Assembly: GCA_050951365.1 (NCBI GenBank)
Contig: JBMNIX010000016.1
Span: forward strand, 1 to 61,753
Origin: JAAYHG01 sp012735455
GTDB lineage: Bacteria > Bacillota > DTU030 > DUMP01
Direction of reading: 5' to 3'
DNA: 61,753 nt
Of the stretch, positions 28,956-38,578 are shown one piece after another (position 1 is the first letter of the stretch; each line of letters starts with the position of its first letter). The translations under genes and the position numbers were made by a program. Under the pieces are notes generated by a model, which saw nothing but the letters and a program-made list of their open reading frames with translations, had not been told where the DNA came from and did not search any database.

Positions 28956-29807
28956 TCAAGGTTGAACAGGATAAAAGGCCATGCCCAGAGTGCCGGGCCC
29001 TGTGTGGACACCAATAGCAGGACCGACCTGAAAAAAGTGGATCTCTTCGTGCGCGTGAAGGGCAGCCTGCACCGCCTCTCTCAACTTGAGGGCTGCCTCC
29101 GGTGCAGCACCATGGCCCACGGCAATGCGCAAAGGGCTGTTGCCCGCCTTCTGCCGTGCAAAGGCCACAAACTTTTCAATGGCCTGAGAGAGCGTTCGCA
29201 CCTTGCCAAAGGAGGTGTACACGCCGTCTTCCACCCGAATCAGGGGTTTGATGTTAAGAAGGGTACCCAGGGCTGCTGGAACCCTGCCTATGCGCCCGCC
29301 CTTACACAGGTACTCCAAGGTGCTCACGGTGAAGATCGTTTCCATCTGTGCCCTCAGTTCTAGAACGCGCGCAACAATCTCGCCGGCGGCATGACCTGCT
29401 CGAGCCAGGTTGGCCGCCTCCAGCACCATGAAACCCTGTCCCAAGCTGATGGACCTGGAGTCCACCACTGTCACCTTACTCCTATCCAACTGCTCGGCAG
29501 CCAGGCCTGCCGCACCTACTGTACCGCTGAGCGCCCCAGACAGATGAATAGAAATAACATGCGAGCCGTCCTCGACCAGCCGGGCAAAACACTCTTTCAA
29601 CTGGGCCAGGGTAACCTGCGTTGTGCGAGGAAGCTCTCGCGCTGTTTTTTGCAGGGAATAAAACTGTTCCGGGTGGATATCCACACCATCCCTGTAATCT
29701 TGGCCGTCAACGGTAACAGTGAGGGGTAAGACCTCAATCCCGTACGCTGCGGCCAACTCAGGCGTAATGTCCGAGGTGCTATCGGTAACAATCTTCACCT
29801 TGGGCAT
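28956..29807 (-). CDS. DegV-family fatty-acid-binding protein
   Basis: A 283-residue DegV (FakB-like) protein. It binds a fatty acid that a FakA kinase phosphorylates for membrane lipid synthesis. Motifs: IVTDSTSDITPELA at the N-terminus, the TTQVT segment (about 62-66), HLSGALSGT (about 88-96), VDSRSISLGQG, and the C-terminal VGPAIGVHTGPGTLG, which contacts the acyl carboxylate. ATG at 29807 after a GGAGG-like site. Single gene between MarR and its own terminator; no fakA is in view. Confidence 0.93.
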   Translation of the reverse strand: MPKVKIVTDSTSDITPELAAAYGIEVLPLTVTVDGQDYRDGVDIHPEQFYSLQKTARELPRTTQVTLAQLKECFARLVEDGSHVISIHLSGALSGTVGAAGLAAEQLDRSKVTVVDSRSISLGQGFMVLEAANLARAGHAAGEIVARVLELRAQMETIFTVSTLEYLCKGGRIGRVPAALGTLLNIKPLIRVEDGVYTSFGKVRTLSQAIEKFVAFARQKAGNSPLRIAVGHGAAPEAALKLREAVQAALHAHEEIHFFQVGPAIGVHTGPGTLGMAFYPVQP

Positions 29808-29991
29808 GTCTCAACCTCCTGCTGGCTACTAATATAACGTAACAGTTCGCCACAGGGACAAATACACCTCCCTGCCCTAGAAATTACGCAAAAATTATCC
29901 TAACACTAAAGATATTTTTCCAGATAGTGCACCTCATAACACTCGCGCTTGCCACCGGAACTAGCAGTTCAGTGGTCCGCCATGCCAAAAC

Positions 29992-30022
29992 AAAGAATCG
30001 CCCTAGACTGGGCGAATTCTTT
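29992..30022 (-). terminator. Terminator of the MATE-marR operon
   Basis: Hairpin AAAGAATCGCCC with its complement (one bulge) and a minus-strand T-rich tail; it overlaps the last codons of the MarR gene. Confidence 0.75.
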
Positions 30023-30443
30023 CTATATTACCTTTCATGCGTTCCAGCAAAGAATTCACGTGCTCAATCTCTTCCTGGGTGAAACCCTGGTACATGATTT
30101 CTTGGAGCTCCCGAAGAAGCCCGAACACATTTCCTTCCAGCTCCAATGCTTTGGGCGTCGGGTAAATACGGTTTACCCGCCGATCACACTCATCTGTTTG
30201 GCGTACAACAAGGCCGGATTCTTCTAACTGCTTTACAACACGAGCCACGGTCCCCTTGTCTAGGACTGCATTGGTGGAAATCCCATCCTGGCTGATGCCA
30301 TGGTAACGATAAACCTGGACTAAGACAGGGATCTGCCCAACCTCAATAGACAGGCCATACTGGCCGAGCCTCTGCGCCAGAAACCACTGCTTATAGCGGT
30401 GGAGAATGGAAATGGTACGGTTAATAAAGGTTTCTCTACTCAT
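30003..30443 (-). CDS. MarR-family transcriptional regulator
   Basis: A 146-residue winged-helix regulator: helix-turn-helix about 55-75, wing with DxRxxR-like DECDRRVNRIY (about 84-94), flanked by dimerisation helices. It overlaps the MATE stop by ATGA, so the two are translationally coupled. The palindrome over the -35 box of this operon (31918-31933) is the likely autoregulatory operator, so a transported compound probably relieves repression of its own exporter. Confidence 0.92.
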   Translation of the reverse strand: MSRETFINRTISILHRYKQWFLAQRLGQYGLSIEVGQIPVLVQVYRYHGISQDGISTNAVLDKGTVARVVKQLEESGLVVRQTDECDRRVNRIYPTPKALELEGNVFGLLRELQEIMYQGFTQEEIEHVNSLLERMKGNIERIRPV

Positions 30444-31849
30444 AGGGCAGTACCCTTTGCGGTCTGCGGCTTATTTAGTTGAGGCGAGTTCTTAGAAAGC
30501 GCAGCATTCAACTCTCTTAGCACGCTGAACCCAACTAAAACAGCAACAACAAAAGTAAGGACATCGGCAATGGGTTGGCTAATTTGTACACCCAGCAGCC
30601 CGATGTGGCGCGGCAGGATTAAGATGGTTGGCAGGAAAAACAGTCCCTGGCGAGAAATTGCTACCAGTGAAGCCTGAGTCCCTTTGCCAATGGTCTGCAG
30701 AAGCATGTTGGTCAAGATAATCCAGGCGGAAAGGGGAAAGGAGAGGCTGTGGAACCTAAGGGCACGAGAACCAATAGCAATCACAGCCAAATCCTCTTTG
30801 CGGAAGAGAGCCATGATCTCGGGAGCAAAGACAAAACCTAAAGTGCTTAGCGTCACAAGGACAATGACCGCCGTCCTTACGGAAAACCAAAAGGCCTTCA
30901 GCACCCGATCATACCTCTTTGCACCATAGTTGAAACCACACACCGGCTGGAAGCCCTGGCCAAAACCCAGCACCGCCGACACAGCAAACTGAAACACGCG
31001 GGCCACAATGGACATAGCAGCAATGGCCGCGTCCCCAAACGGACCGGCGCTGAAGTTGAGACAAATCATTGCGGTGCTGGCAAGGGTCTGCCGGTAGAAA
31101 GAAGGCAAGCCCCCACGCAAGATCTCCCGATAGATCTCCCATCGAGGGGTAAAGTTTCGGAACTGGATCTTGATATTACCACCAGCAGCTGATTGCCTAA
31201 GTAGTATCAAGAAGCTGATGAACTGGCTGATAATGGTGGCAAGGGCTGCTCCTCCGATACCCATATTGAGGCTAAAGATGAAGATGGGGTCCAGCACGAT
31301 GTTGAGGAGGCCGCCAGTCCCAATCCCTAGCATAGCGTAAAAAGCGCTCCCCTGAAAACGCAGGATACTGTTCAGTACAAACGCAGAAGCCATATACGGC
31401 ATGCCGATGAGGATGTATCTGAGATAGCTTTTCGCGTAAGGAGCAATGGTCTCTGTAGCCCCGAGTGCATACACCAACTGATCCAGGAAGATGAGACCCA
31501 GCGCAGCCAGCACAACTCCTAAACCAAAAGTTGTAAAGAACCCGGTAGCTGCTACCTTAGCCGCGTGCTCCCTGTTTTTTTGCCCTAATAGCCTGGAGAT
31601 GTAATTGCCCGAACCCATGCCAAACGTAAAACCCAGCGCCTGAATGATGGCCATGAGTGAGAAGGACACGCCCACGGCTCCTGATGCGCTAGTGCCTATC
31701 CGGCTGACAAAAAAAGTGTCAGCCAAATTATAGATAGAAGTGATCAACATGCTCACTATAGTCGGAACAGCCAGAGAGCAAATGAGGCGTTCAACTGGTT
31801 CCTGCGTCATCAGCTTATACTTTTCATCTGCTGTCATAGCGCGCTGCAT
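30440..31849 (-). CDS. MATE-family multidrug/cation efflux pump
   Basis: A 469-residue inner-membrane antiporter of the MATE family (DinF/NorM-like) with 12 expected helices in two homologous halves. N-terminal EPVERLICSLAVPTIVSMLITSIYNLADTFF and GAVGVSFSL fit the family; the second half begins about 240 (SFYRQTLAST) with the GFGQGFQPVCGFNYGA motif. Exports drugs or toxic metabolites by H+ or Na+ exchange. First gene of the operon with marR. Confidence 0.93.
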   Translation of the reverse strand: MQRAMTADEKYKLMTQEPVERLICSLAVPTIVSMLITSIYNLADTFFVSRIGTSASGAVGVSFSLMAIIQALGFTFGMGSGNYISRLLGQKNREHAAKVAATGFFTTFGLGVVLAALGLIFLDQLVYALGATETIAPYAKSYLRYILIGMPYMASAFVLNSILRFQGSAFYAMLGIGTGGLLNIVLDPIFIFSLNMGIGGAALATIISQFISFLILLRQSAAGGNIKIQFRNFTPRWEIYREILRGGLPSFYRQTLASTAMICLNFSAGPFGDAAIAAMSIVARVFQFAVSAVLGFGQGFQPVCGFNYGAKRYDRVLKAFWFSVRTAVIVLVTLSTLGFVFAPEIMALFRKEDLAVIAIGSRALRFHSLSFPLSAWIILTNMLLQTIGKGTQASLVAISRQGLFFLPTILILPRHIGLLGVQISQPIADVLTFVVAVLVGFSVLRELNAALSKNSPQLNKPQTAKGTAL

Positions 31850-31897
31850 AGAAACGACAACTCCTATTTAGAGTTAAAATGAAAGCTCATACCTAAG

Positions 31898-31933
31898 AGA
31901 ATAACCCTCTTGAAATTAGTTGTCAACACAACT
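31898..31933 (-). promoter_or_regulatory. MATE-marR promoter with overlapping MarR-type operator
   Basis: On the minus strand TTGACA (31926-31921), a 17-nt spacer and TATTCT (31903-31898) make a good sigma-A promoter about 50 bp before the MATE start. The -35 box sits inside the perfect inverted repeat AGTTGT-N4-ACAACT (31918-31933), the half-site type bound by MarR proteins. Confidence 0.8.
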
Positions 31934-32049
31934 TTCTCTTTAGTCTAGTTCCGAAAACCTTTTCATGCTACCAAAACAAGGGGAACCTTTTGTTTCCTCT
32001 TCTCGTCTTGCATATTGAAACCATGTTTTCCCTGAGGAGGGGTTCTTTC

Positions 32050-32754
32050 TTGCCCTTAATAGAGTTGGTTAACATCTCTCGTACATACCGCTTGAATCAA
32101 ATAAGAGTGGAAGCCTTGCGCGACGTGAACCTTACCATTGAAGAAGGTGACTTTGTCTCTATTATGGGGCCCTCCGGATCCGGCAAGTCTACCTTGCTAA
32201 ATATCATCGGCTGCCTGGATAGACCCAGTGCAGGTACCTACACAATTGTGGGTAACAGGGTGGAAAAAATGAACGACAACCAGTTGGCAGACATCCGTAA
32301 TCAGCTCATTGGCTTCGTCTTCCAGAGTTTTCACCTGCTGCCTAACTTGGATGCCGCAGCCAACGTGGAACTACCTCTAATCTATCGCGGCTTGGGGGGC
32401 AAAGAACGACGCCGCCGGGCCATTCATGCTCTGGAGGCTGTAGGCCTGGGCGAACGGGTGCACCACCTCCCGTCCCAGCTCTCCGGCGGTGAACAACAGC
32501 GCGTGGCCATTGCCAGGGCCATTGCTGGAGAACCCAGGGTCATCCTGGCCGACGAACCGACCGGCGCCCTTGACTCCAAGTCAGGCGAAAACATCATGGC
32601 CATTTTCACCAAGCTGAACAAAGATATGGGGATCACCATCATACAGGTAACACACGAAGAACACATTGCCCAATACGGACACAGGATTTGCCGCCTGCGG
32701 GATGGCCAGATTCTACAGATTGATGAAACACAAAATGGTAGGGCTGTAACTTGA
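32050..32754 (+). CDS. ABC transporter ATP-binding protein (MacB-type)
   Basis: About 234 residues. Walker A GPSGSGKST, Q-loop VFQSFHLLPN, signature LSGGEQQR, Walker B VILADEPTGALD, and switch His in VTHEE are intact. I place the start at TTG 32050 (GAGGAGGGG about 9 nt upstream; family N-terminus LIELVNISRTY follows at once) rather than the in-frame ATG at 31990. First gene of a three-gene exporter operon with an adaptor and a MacB-like permease, reading away from MATE. Confidence 0.92.
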   Translation: MPLIELVNISRTYRLNQIRVEALRDVNLTIEEGDFVSIMGPSGSGKSTLLNIIGCLDRPSAGTYTIVGNRVEKMNDNQLADIRNQLIGFVFQSFHLLPNLDAAANVELPLIYRGLGGKERRRRAIHALEAVGLGERVHHLPSQLSGGEQQRVAIARAIAGEPRVILADEPTGALDSKSGENIMAIFTKLNKDMGITIIQVTHEEHIAQYGHRICRLRDGQILQIDETQNGRAVT

Positions 32755-32817
32755 GCCTGCATAGATTTCTAGGAGAGCAAATAGACAAGAAGAACGCAGC
32801 AGGAGGTTTAAGATGGC

Positions 32818-34512
32818 ATGACACAACGGATTGTAATGATCTTCCTTATAGTGGCCATTGTCTTCGGTGGCGGCTTTTACGCTTACAGGCAGTTGGTACC
32901 CCCACCCGCGCAAGAAGCACAGGGTCCTATATACTCCACTAAGGCAGTAACGCGGGGCGACATAGCAGTCGGGGTTGAAATCACGGGTTCCTTAAACCCC
33001 TCCCGCAGCGGCGGCATCATGGTCCCCGGGTCGCGTGATTACACCGGGCAGAGTATCCAGTTTGTCATAAGCGAGATCCTGGCCGAGGAAGGTCAGGAGG
33101 TAAAGGCAGGAGAAACCATTGCCAAGCTTGTGGCTCCGGGGCTGCAATCCCAGATAGACGCCTTACAGAAAGAAATCCAGTCAAACCGTGATTACCTATC
33201 GGAACTCACCGGCCTGCCACCTGATAGACTCCACGAGATTAGGCCAGGTGCAGGCATTACCCTGCGGGCACCCATTGACGGTAGAGTAACAGGGCTTAGC
33301 ATTAAGGAAGGCACTCAGGTCCCCCAGGGCCAAATCATTGCTAAGATAGTGGATGACTCCACCTACCAGATTAGAGCCAAACTCTATGAAAACGAGTTCA
33401 AGCAAATTAAGGAAGGTCAGGAACTGGCTATTAGATTTGACCTTTTTGAAGGCGTTCAATATGGGCGTATAACAGAAGTCAATCCCAACCCTGTGCCCGA
33501 CGGTGACGAAGAAAATCCCGCCCAGGGTTTTGTGCATTGGATCACCGTCGAGGGTAAGAATCCTGGCCTGGTGCGGGCAGGCCTGACGGTGCGCCTTGGT
33601 ATTCCTTCTCCAGACAGAGACAGCTTAAGGGTCAACTGGTTTGCCAGTGGCGCCAAAGTGGATGGCTTCGTAAACGAAGAAAAAGTGCTGGCCACAGCAG
33701 AGGCCATTGCCTCGACGGTTTACGTACGCGAGATGGACCTGGTCAAGAAGGGTGACCCCCTGGTCCTTCTGTCAGGGGCAGATATTGAAGATACCCTCCA
33801 GGAGAGGATGGACAGACTGCGTGAAAAGGAAAACGAGCTGGCAAACCTCCTGGCCAAAGCCAGTCAAACAGAGATTAAGGCCTCGATAGATGGCGTGGTT
33901 GCTCGTTGGGAGCAGCAGGTAGGGCAGATGGTAAACCCGGGAGATTGGATCGGCTACATTTACAACACCTCGGATATGTCCATGTGGGCAGAGGTGGATG
34001 ACGTAGACGTGCTGATGGTTAAACAGGGCTCCCCCGTCACTGTTACTCTGGATGCCCTGCCAGGAGAGACCTTTGAAGGCCAAGTCATGCAGGTAGACAC
34101 CATGGGCAGGGACGTCAACGGTATACCACGTTTTGGCGTTAGCATTACTGTAAAAGGCGGACCCCAACTGAGGCCCGGTATGCAGGCACACGCTTTTATT
34201 GACGCAGGGAGAGCGGAGAACGTACTTCTGGTCCCACTGGAGGCTATCTTTGAAGAAGACAACACACCCAAGGTAGAGATATTAAACCCGGATGGTACCA
34301 CAAAGGTCGTCCCTGTGAAACTGGGCCTCATGAACCACAGGGTGGCAGAGGTGAAAAGCGGAGTAGAAGAAGGGGAACTGGTCATAACAGGCAGCAGCGC
34401 CGATGTGCTACCCAGCCAGCATATTGGTTCCAAGGACACCCTCCTGCCAGGACAGAGCGGTTCAGGTGACGGCGATAAGGAAGGATCAGGTAGCAATGAC
34501 AACAACGGATAA
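32818..34512 (+). CDS. HlyD/MacA-like adaptor with two biotinyl-lipoyl modules
   Basis: A 564-residue membrane-fusion protein, longer than the usual 380-420. Anchor helix about 5-23. The first lipoyl pair lies at about 86-106 (EEGQEVKAGETIAKLV) and 142-175 (LRAPIDGRVTGL); a second, independent pair at about 305-325 (VKKGDPLVLLSG) and 355-385 (ASIDGVVARWEQQVGQMVNPGD) flanks a short coiled coil (QERMDRLREKENEL). Beta-barrel and C-terminal domains follow (VPLEAIFEE). The tail is Gly/Ser/Asp-rich. The duplication suggests tandem adaptor modules on one chain. ATG 32818 after AGGAGG; its end overlaps the permease start. Confidence 0.88.
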   Translation: MTQRIVMIFLIVAIVFGGGFYAYRQLVPPPAQEAQGPIYSTKAVTRGDIAVGVEITGSLNPSRSGGIMVPGSRDYTGQSIQFVISEILAEEGQEVKAGETIAKLVAPGLQSQIDALQKEIQSNRDYLSELTGLPPDRLHEIRPGAGITLRAPIDGRVTGLSIKEGTQVPQGQIIAKIVDDSTYQIRAKLYENEFKQIKEGQELAIRFDLFEGVQYGRITEVNPNPVPDGDEENPAQGFVHWITVEGKNPGLVRAGLTVRLGIPSPDRDSLRVNWFASGAKVDGFVNEEKVLATAEAIASTVYVREMDLVKKGDPLVLLSGADIEDTLQERMDRLREKENELANLLAKASQTEIKASIDGVVARWEQQVGQMVNPGDWIGYIYNTSDMSMWAEVDDVDVLMVKQGSPVTVTLDALPGETFEGQVMQVDTMGRDVNGIPRFGVSITVKGGPQLRPGMQAHAFIDAGRAENVLLVPLEAIFEEDNTPKVEILNPDGTTKVVPVKLGLMNHRVAEVKSGVEEGELVITGSSADVLPSQHIGSKDTLLPGQSGSGDGDKEGSGSNDNNG

Positions 34513-35848
34513 TAATAAGAAGAATGCCGTGTTCTCCTTCCTGGTGCGCACCCTCTTTGCTGCCAAAATGGCCTGGCACGGCGTCCTCACCCATCCGCTG
34601 CGCTCCGCCCTTACCATACTTGGGGTCGCTATCGGAGTAACGTCTGTGGTGAGTCTCATGGGGATTGGTGAAGGGGCACGCCAGGCAGTGGTGGCCCAGT
34701 TTAAGAGCTTGGGTACCAATGTCATCGCCATTCACGCCAACGACGTTTCGGTGGAGTTTGACCCGGAGGAAGCCGAGGAATTAGTGGAACGGGTCAGTGG
34801 CGTAGAGATGGGGACACCGGTCATAAATACCAAGGCAGTTATGCGTTGGCGCCGCGCCCGCGGCACCATCAATCTCGTTGGTGTCAACAACGAATTCCCA
34901 GATGTAAGGGACCATCCCGTTATCGCCGGTCACTTCTTCACCCAGTGGCACGTCATGCAGCGTTCTCCCGTGGCCGTGCTGGGCTACAATGTGGGCCACG
35001 GTCTCATGGGAGGCAGAAGCCCGGTGGGCCACACGTTTACCTTAAACGGTGAAACCTTTCGCATAGTGGGGGTATTGGCGCCCAAGGGTGCGGCCAATGC
35101 CGAAGGCATCGACGATAAGATCCTTATACCCTATACTACCGCCCTCAAGATCGCCGGCAAAAAGAAGGTTGAGCAAATCTGGCTCAAAGCCAATTCAACT
35201 CAGGAAGCGGACCTGGCCGTGGTACAGCTAGGCAGAATCTACAAGCGCAAACTGGGGCTGGACCAAACCGCCCCGACGCCCGGAGGAACTCAAGGTGGCG
35301 AAGGCGAAGCCGGCCCCGGCGCAACAGCAGAAGTCATGGAGAAAATAGCGGCCGCTCCCTCCCCTAGACCAGCTCCAGAAAAATCCCCAATCCCCGGTGG
35401 AGAGGATCTCATCACCATCACCAACTTAAATCAATTGGTAAAAGAAGCCGACCAGGCCAACCGGGTCATGACCCTGCTCCTCGGCGGCATCGCGGCAGTG
35501 TCGCTCCTGGTGGGCGGCCTGGGCATCATGAACATCATGCTGGTGTCTGTAACTGAACGGACAGTGGAGATTGGTGTGCGGCGCGCCGTTGGCGCCAAAC
35601 AGATCGACCTTCTGATCCAATTCTTAATGGAGGCACTGTACGTCAGTGCCCTAGGCGCCATTGCCGGGACGGCAGGAGGAATATGGGGGCTTAACGTCTT
35701 CAGCCACTACGGTTTCCATACCGCCCTGAGCCTCCAATCCATAAAGATTGCTGTTATGGTTGCCTTGGGCTCAGGCCTTTTGTTCGGCATCTATCCCGCC
35801 ATGATCGCCTCCTCCGTTCCCCCCATTGAAGCGCTGCGGCGACAATAA
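34496..35848 (+). CDS. MacB-like ABC permease (FtsX family)
   Basis: About 450 residues. N-terminal helix after HPLRSALTILGVAIGVTSVVSLMGIGEGAR, extracytoplasmic MacB-PCD domain with a Pro/Gly/Glu-rich loop (about 265-310), then three FtsX helices with GGIGIMNIML-like (GGLGIMNIMLVSVTERTVEIGVRRAVGAK). ATG at 34496 overlaps the adaptor stop by 17 bp (AAGGAAGG upstream); a longer frame from 34403 reads through the adaptor gene. Completes the MacAB-like exporter. Confidence 0.92.
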   Translation: MTTTDNNKKNAVFSFLVRTLFAAKMAWHGVLTHPLRSALTILGVAIGVTSVVSLMGIGEGARQAVVAQFKSLGTNVIAIHANDVSVEFDPEEAEELVERVSGVEMGTPVINTKAVMRWRRARGTINLVGVNNEFPDVRDHPVIAGHFFTQWHVMQRSPVAVLGYNVGHGLMGGRSPVGHTFTLNGETFRIVGVLAPKGAANAEGIDDKILIPYTTALKIAGKKKVEQIWLKANSTQEADLAVVQLGRIYKRKLGLDQTAPTPGGTQGGEGEAGPGATAEVMEKIAAAPSPRPAPEKSPIPGGEDLITITNLNQLVKEADQANRVMTLLLGGIAAVSLLVGGLGIMNIMLVSVTERTVEIGVRRAVGAKQIDLLIQFLMEALYVSALGAIAGTAGGIWGLNVFSHYGFHTALSLQSIKIAVMVALGSGLLFGIYPAMIASSVPPIEALRRQ

Positions 35849-35924
35849 GTGCAGCCATGTTGTAAGAGTAGGCGCCAAGGTCATCCTTGGGCCAGAGGTT
35901 CAGCCACTGGGGCAGACTAATAAG

Positions 35925-35956
35925 CAAAGCCCGGACCGTGTTCGGTCCGGGCTTTG
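35925..35956. terminator. Bidirectional terminator between MacB-like permease and DUF438 gene
   Basis: Perfect 14-bp stem CAAAGCCCGGACCG with TGTT loop, between convergent genes. Confidence 0.88.
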
Positions 35957-35967
35957 TCGTTCCCCTG

Positions 35968-37179
35968 TTAATTGGAAAGCAGGCGCTTTTCACCCTGAAT
36001 CTCCTGCAGGGGCTTTATGTTTTGGGTGACTTCAAGTGTTCCCAGGTACTCCCCATTCTCATCCCGCACAGCAAAGTAACGGATCAGGGCATAAACATCC
36101 CCCATCTTGATCCAGAAGTCCTCGTGATCCTTGCGCCCCGCCTTAAGATCCGCCACCAACTTCTCCACTACATGCATGCTGGCCGGAGGGTGGCAGTTAT
36201 GCACCTTACGGCCAATGACAGTCTTCGGACGCGGGAAGATGCGCTCCGGGCTCTGGGAAAAGTACTTGACCACGTCATCCTTGTCCACAAAAGTTATGTC
36301 TACCGGCAAACGGTTGAGGATGGCATTTATCTCCTTGAAGCTGAGAACCCCGGTCTCAAAGCGCACAGCCCCTGCGGCACCTGCCTCCTGCGTTTCCTTT
36401 GGCGCTGCCACCTCCACCCGTTGCGGTTTCCAGCTTGGCGGTGGCGCGATTAGGCAAAAACCGATCTCCTCGCTCTCCTGAGCAATAGTTGCCCACTGGT
36501 CCTCCGTAAGGTTGTCCAGGGCCATAGGAAAGAGGATGTTTTCTTCCTTGTAGATCATCTCTGTGATCTTGCTGACAACCTCTTCTGTCTTTTGGGCAAC
36601 CTGATCTGGATCGACCTTGGGAGCCGCGAGCAACGACTTGGCCTCTTTGAGCTGGTCACGAATCTCGTCGTCCACGCCCCACATCACCTGAGGGGGAGCG
36701 GTTATCCCGTATTCCTCAAGATAGGGAAAGATCAGGTTTTCCTTGCGGCTGTAGTGCTTGTCTACCTCGCCCAGTTTCTCCAGAGCAGAGGCCAGCCGGG
36801 GAAAGGCCTCCGGGGAAAGCTGGCCCAGGAGAGGCTCAATCTGCTCGGCGATTAGCTTCTCAATGGCCCGATTCTCCTGGCGCAGGGTATGTACAGGATG
36901 CCCTGGTGTTTCTGCCGCTTTGTTCGGCCGGTGAATGTCCTGGATGGATCCCTTGAAAACCGCAGCGTGCACATCGCACAGCCGCTGAACCTCTTCTACC
37001 GGCATACCTTCCATGATTAGGTTTTGCTCCATTTGGGCAATTTCTTCTGTTGACACACCCTCTATTAGCTTGGCGAAGCGTTCTCTAACCTCGTCCACGC
37101 TTTTCCCGTGATGAAGGTCCATAATAAGTTCCTTGAGCACCTTCTGCCGGTATTCCCGGTTGTTGATCAACTCACTCAT
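35968..37179 (-). CDS. DUF438-hemerythrin-PAS sensory protein
   Basis: A 403-residue cytoplasmic protein. Residues about 5-80 are DUF438 (KVLKELIMDLHHGKSVDEVRERF), 92-235 a hemerythrin HHE-like four-helix bundle with His and Glu di-iron ligands (HPVHTLRQENR, HYSRKENLIFPYLE, KEENILFPMAL), and about 290-395 a PAS-like domain (DVDK-type FVDKDDVVKYFS, GRKVHNCHPP). Such proteins are common in anaerobic Firmicutes and are thought to sense O2, NO or redox state; no output domain is present. ATG 37179 has a GGAGG-type site. Single gene; no partner suggested by neighbours. Confidence 0.9.
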   Translation of the reverse strand: MSELINNREYRQKVLKELIMDLHHGKSVDEVRERFAKLIEGVSTEEIAQMEQNLIMEGMPVEEVQRLCDVHAAVFKGSIQDIHRPNKAAETPGHPVHTLRQENRAIEKLIAEQIEPLLGQLSPEAFPRLASALEKLGEVDKHYSRKENLIFPYLEEYGITAPPQVMWGVDDEIRDQLKEAKSLLAAPKVDPDQVAQKTEEVVSKITEMIYKEENILFPMALDNLTEDQWATIAQESEEIGFCLIAPPPSWKPQRVEVAAPKETQEAGAAGAVRFETGVLSFKEINAILNRLPVDITFVDKDDVVKYFSQSPERIFPRPKTVIGRKVHNCHPPASMHVVEKLVADLKAGRKDHEDFWIKMGDVYALIRYFAVRDENGEYLGTLEVTQNIKPLQEIQGEKRLLSN

Positions 37180-37306
37180 GTCCTAGCCTCCTTTTGAGTA
37201 ACGTACAGGGTAAACAGAATCTTGGGATTCTAGTAATCTTATACCCTGATATCAGTTGCTTTAATCCTAACACTTTTCACGCCGTGTGGAAAGTCTCTTC
37301 CGTCAC

Positions 37307-38578
37307 TTATGCTGCCGAACGCTTACGACCGCGTTGAGATAGCCACATCAGTACATGAACAGCCCCACCTAAAGCCAGCCAAAATATCCCCACCAAGGCC
37401 CCACTCCGGGCCTGGAGCAGGACAACACTGGTCAATGCCAGGGCTGCAAGCGGAACCCAAGGGTAAGCAGGTACCGTAAAAGCACTGCCTGATCCTGTTC
37501 CCCGTTGCCGCAGACGGAAGTATGCGGCCAGGGTGAGAATAAACCCTCCAGCATAGAGAAACCCTGTTGCATCTACAACCAAACTCAGGTCACCACTGGC
37601 AGCTACCAAGATCATCCCAGCAACACTCACCAAAATGGCAAGTATCGGCACCTGTTGCCGTCCTGCTACCCGCCCTAAGACCGTGGGCACCTGGCCATCT
37701 GCTGCCATGGCAAACAGTACCCGGGAGGTAACCAAGACAAGTGCATTGGCAGTAGCCGTGGTAGCCACCAGTGCGAGCAACGGTACCGCAACAGAAACCC
37801 CTCCGCCGAGGAACTCCTGTGCAGCCAAAGCCAGTGGAGCGGTAGAGGCGCTTAGTTCCTGCCAGGGCACACTACCCAGAGCAGCATAGAGTAAGCCAAG
37901 GTATAGGATAAGAACCAAAAGCAAGGAGGTAAGGATGGCACAGGGAAGGGTGCGGCGGGGCTCGTGCACCTCGTCTCCCATGGCGGCCACCTGGTCAAAC
38001 CCGCCGAAGGCCAGAAAAGCAACCAAAGATGCTGCTATAACACCGGACCAACCCTGGGGCATGAACGGGGTAAGCAAGGCCGGTCTTGCGTGCATCGATC
38101 CGACACCCGCGATGACAAAAAGAGCAGTCACTTCAAAGGCCACCAGCAGGGTTTGAAAACGACTACTAACCCTCACTCCCCGCAGGTTGAGCAAGGCCAG
38201 TACAATGACCAGTCCCACCGCGGCCGGTACCCGCGGCAGTCCTGACAGTTGCTCCAGATAGCCCCCGAAACCCAAGGTTACGTACCCGCTAGCAATCAAG
38301 TACCCGCCCCAATAGGCCCAGCCCATGAAGAACCCCACCGTAGGACCAAAAGCCTCGCGTACAAAAGCGTAACCCCCACCGACGCGCGGGAGCCGCGAAG
38401 ATAGTTCAGCGTAACACAACCCCAAAAGCAGGGCAGCTAAACAAGACAAAACAAAAGACAGCAGAGCCGCCGGACCTGCCTTCGCCGCTGCCACACCAAT
38501 TAGGGTAAATATCCCACCCCCAATTGTACCACCCACACCAATAGCAGTTGCCTGCAGTAACCCTACCTGACCCTTCAT
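37307..38578 (-). CDS. APC-superfamily amino acid permease
   Basis: A 423-residue transporter with 12 hydrophobic segments. The first helix carries GVGGTIGGGIFTLIG, the substrate-carboxylate-binding glycine motif of APC carriers; helix 6 region has AFLAFGGFDQVAAMGDEVHEP, the classic 'F-x-G-F/E...EE.NP' equivalent. Likely proton-coupled uptake of amino acids or polyamines; specificity not deducible. ATG at 38578. Confidence 0.9.
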   Translation of the reverse strand: MKGQVGLLQATAIGVGGTIGGGIFTLIGVAAAKAGPAALLSFVLSCLAALLLGLCYAELSSRLPRVGGGYAFVREAFGPTVGFFMGWAYWGGYLIASGYVTLGFGGYLEQLSGLPRVPAAVGLVIVLALLNLRGVRVSSRFQTLLVAFEVTALFVIAGVGSMHARPALLTPFMPQGWSGVIAASLVAFLAFGGFDQVAAMGDEVHEPRRTLPCAILTSLLLVLILYLGLLYAALGSVPWQELSASTAPLALAAQEFLGGGVSVAVPLLALVATTATANALVLVTSRVLFAMAADGQVPTVLGRVAGRQQVPILAILVSVAGMILVAASGDLSLVVDATGFLYAGGFILTLAAYFRLRQRGTGSGSAFTVPAYPWVPLAALALTSVVLLQARSGALVGIFWLALGGAVHVLMWLSQRGRKRSAA

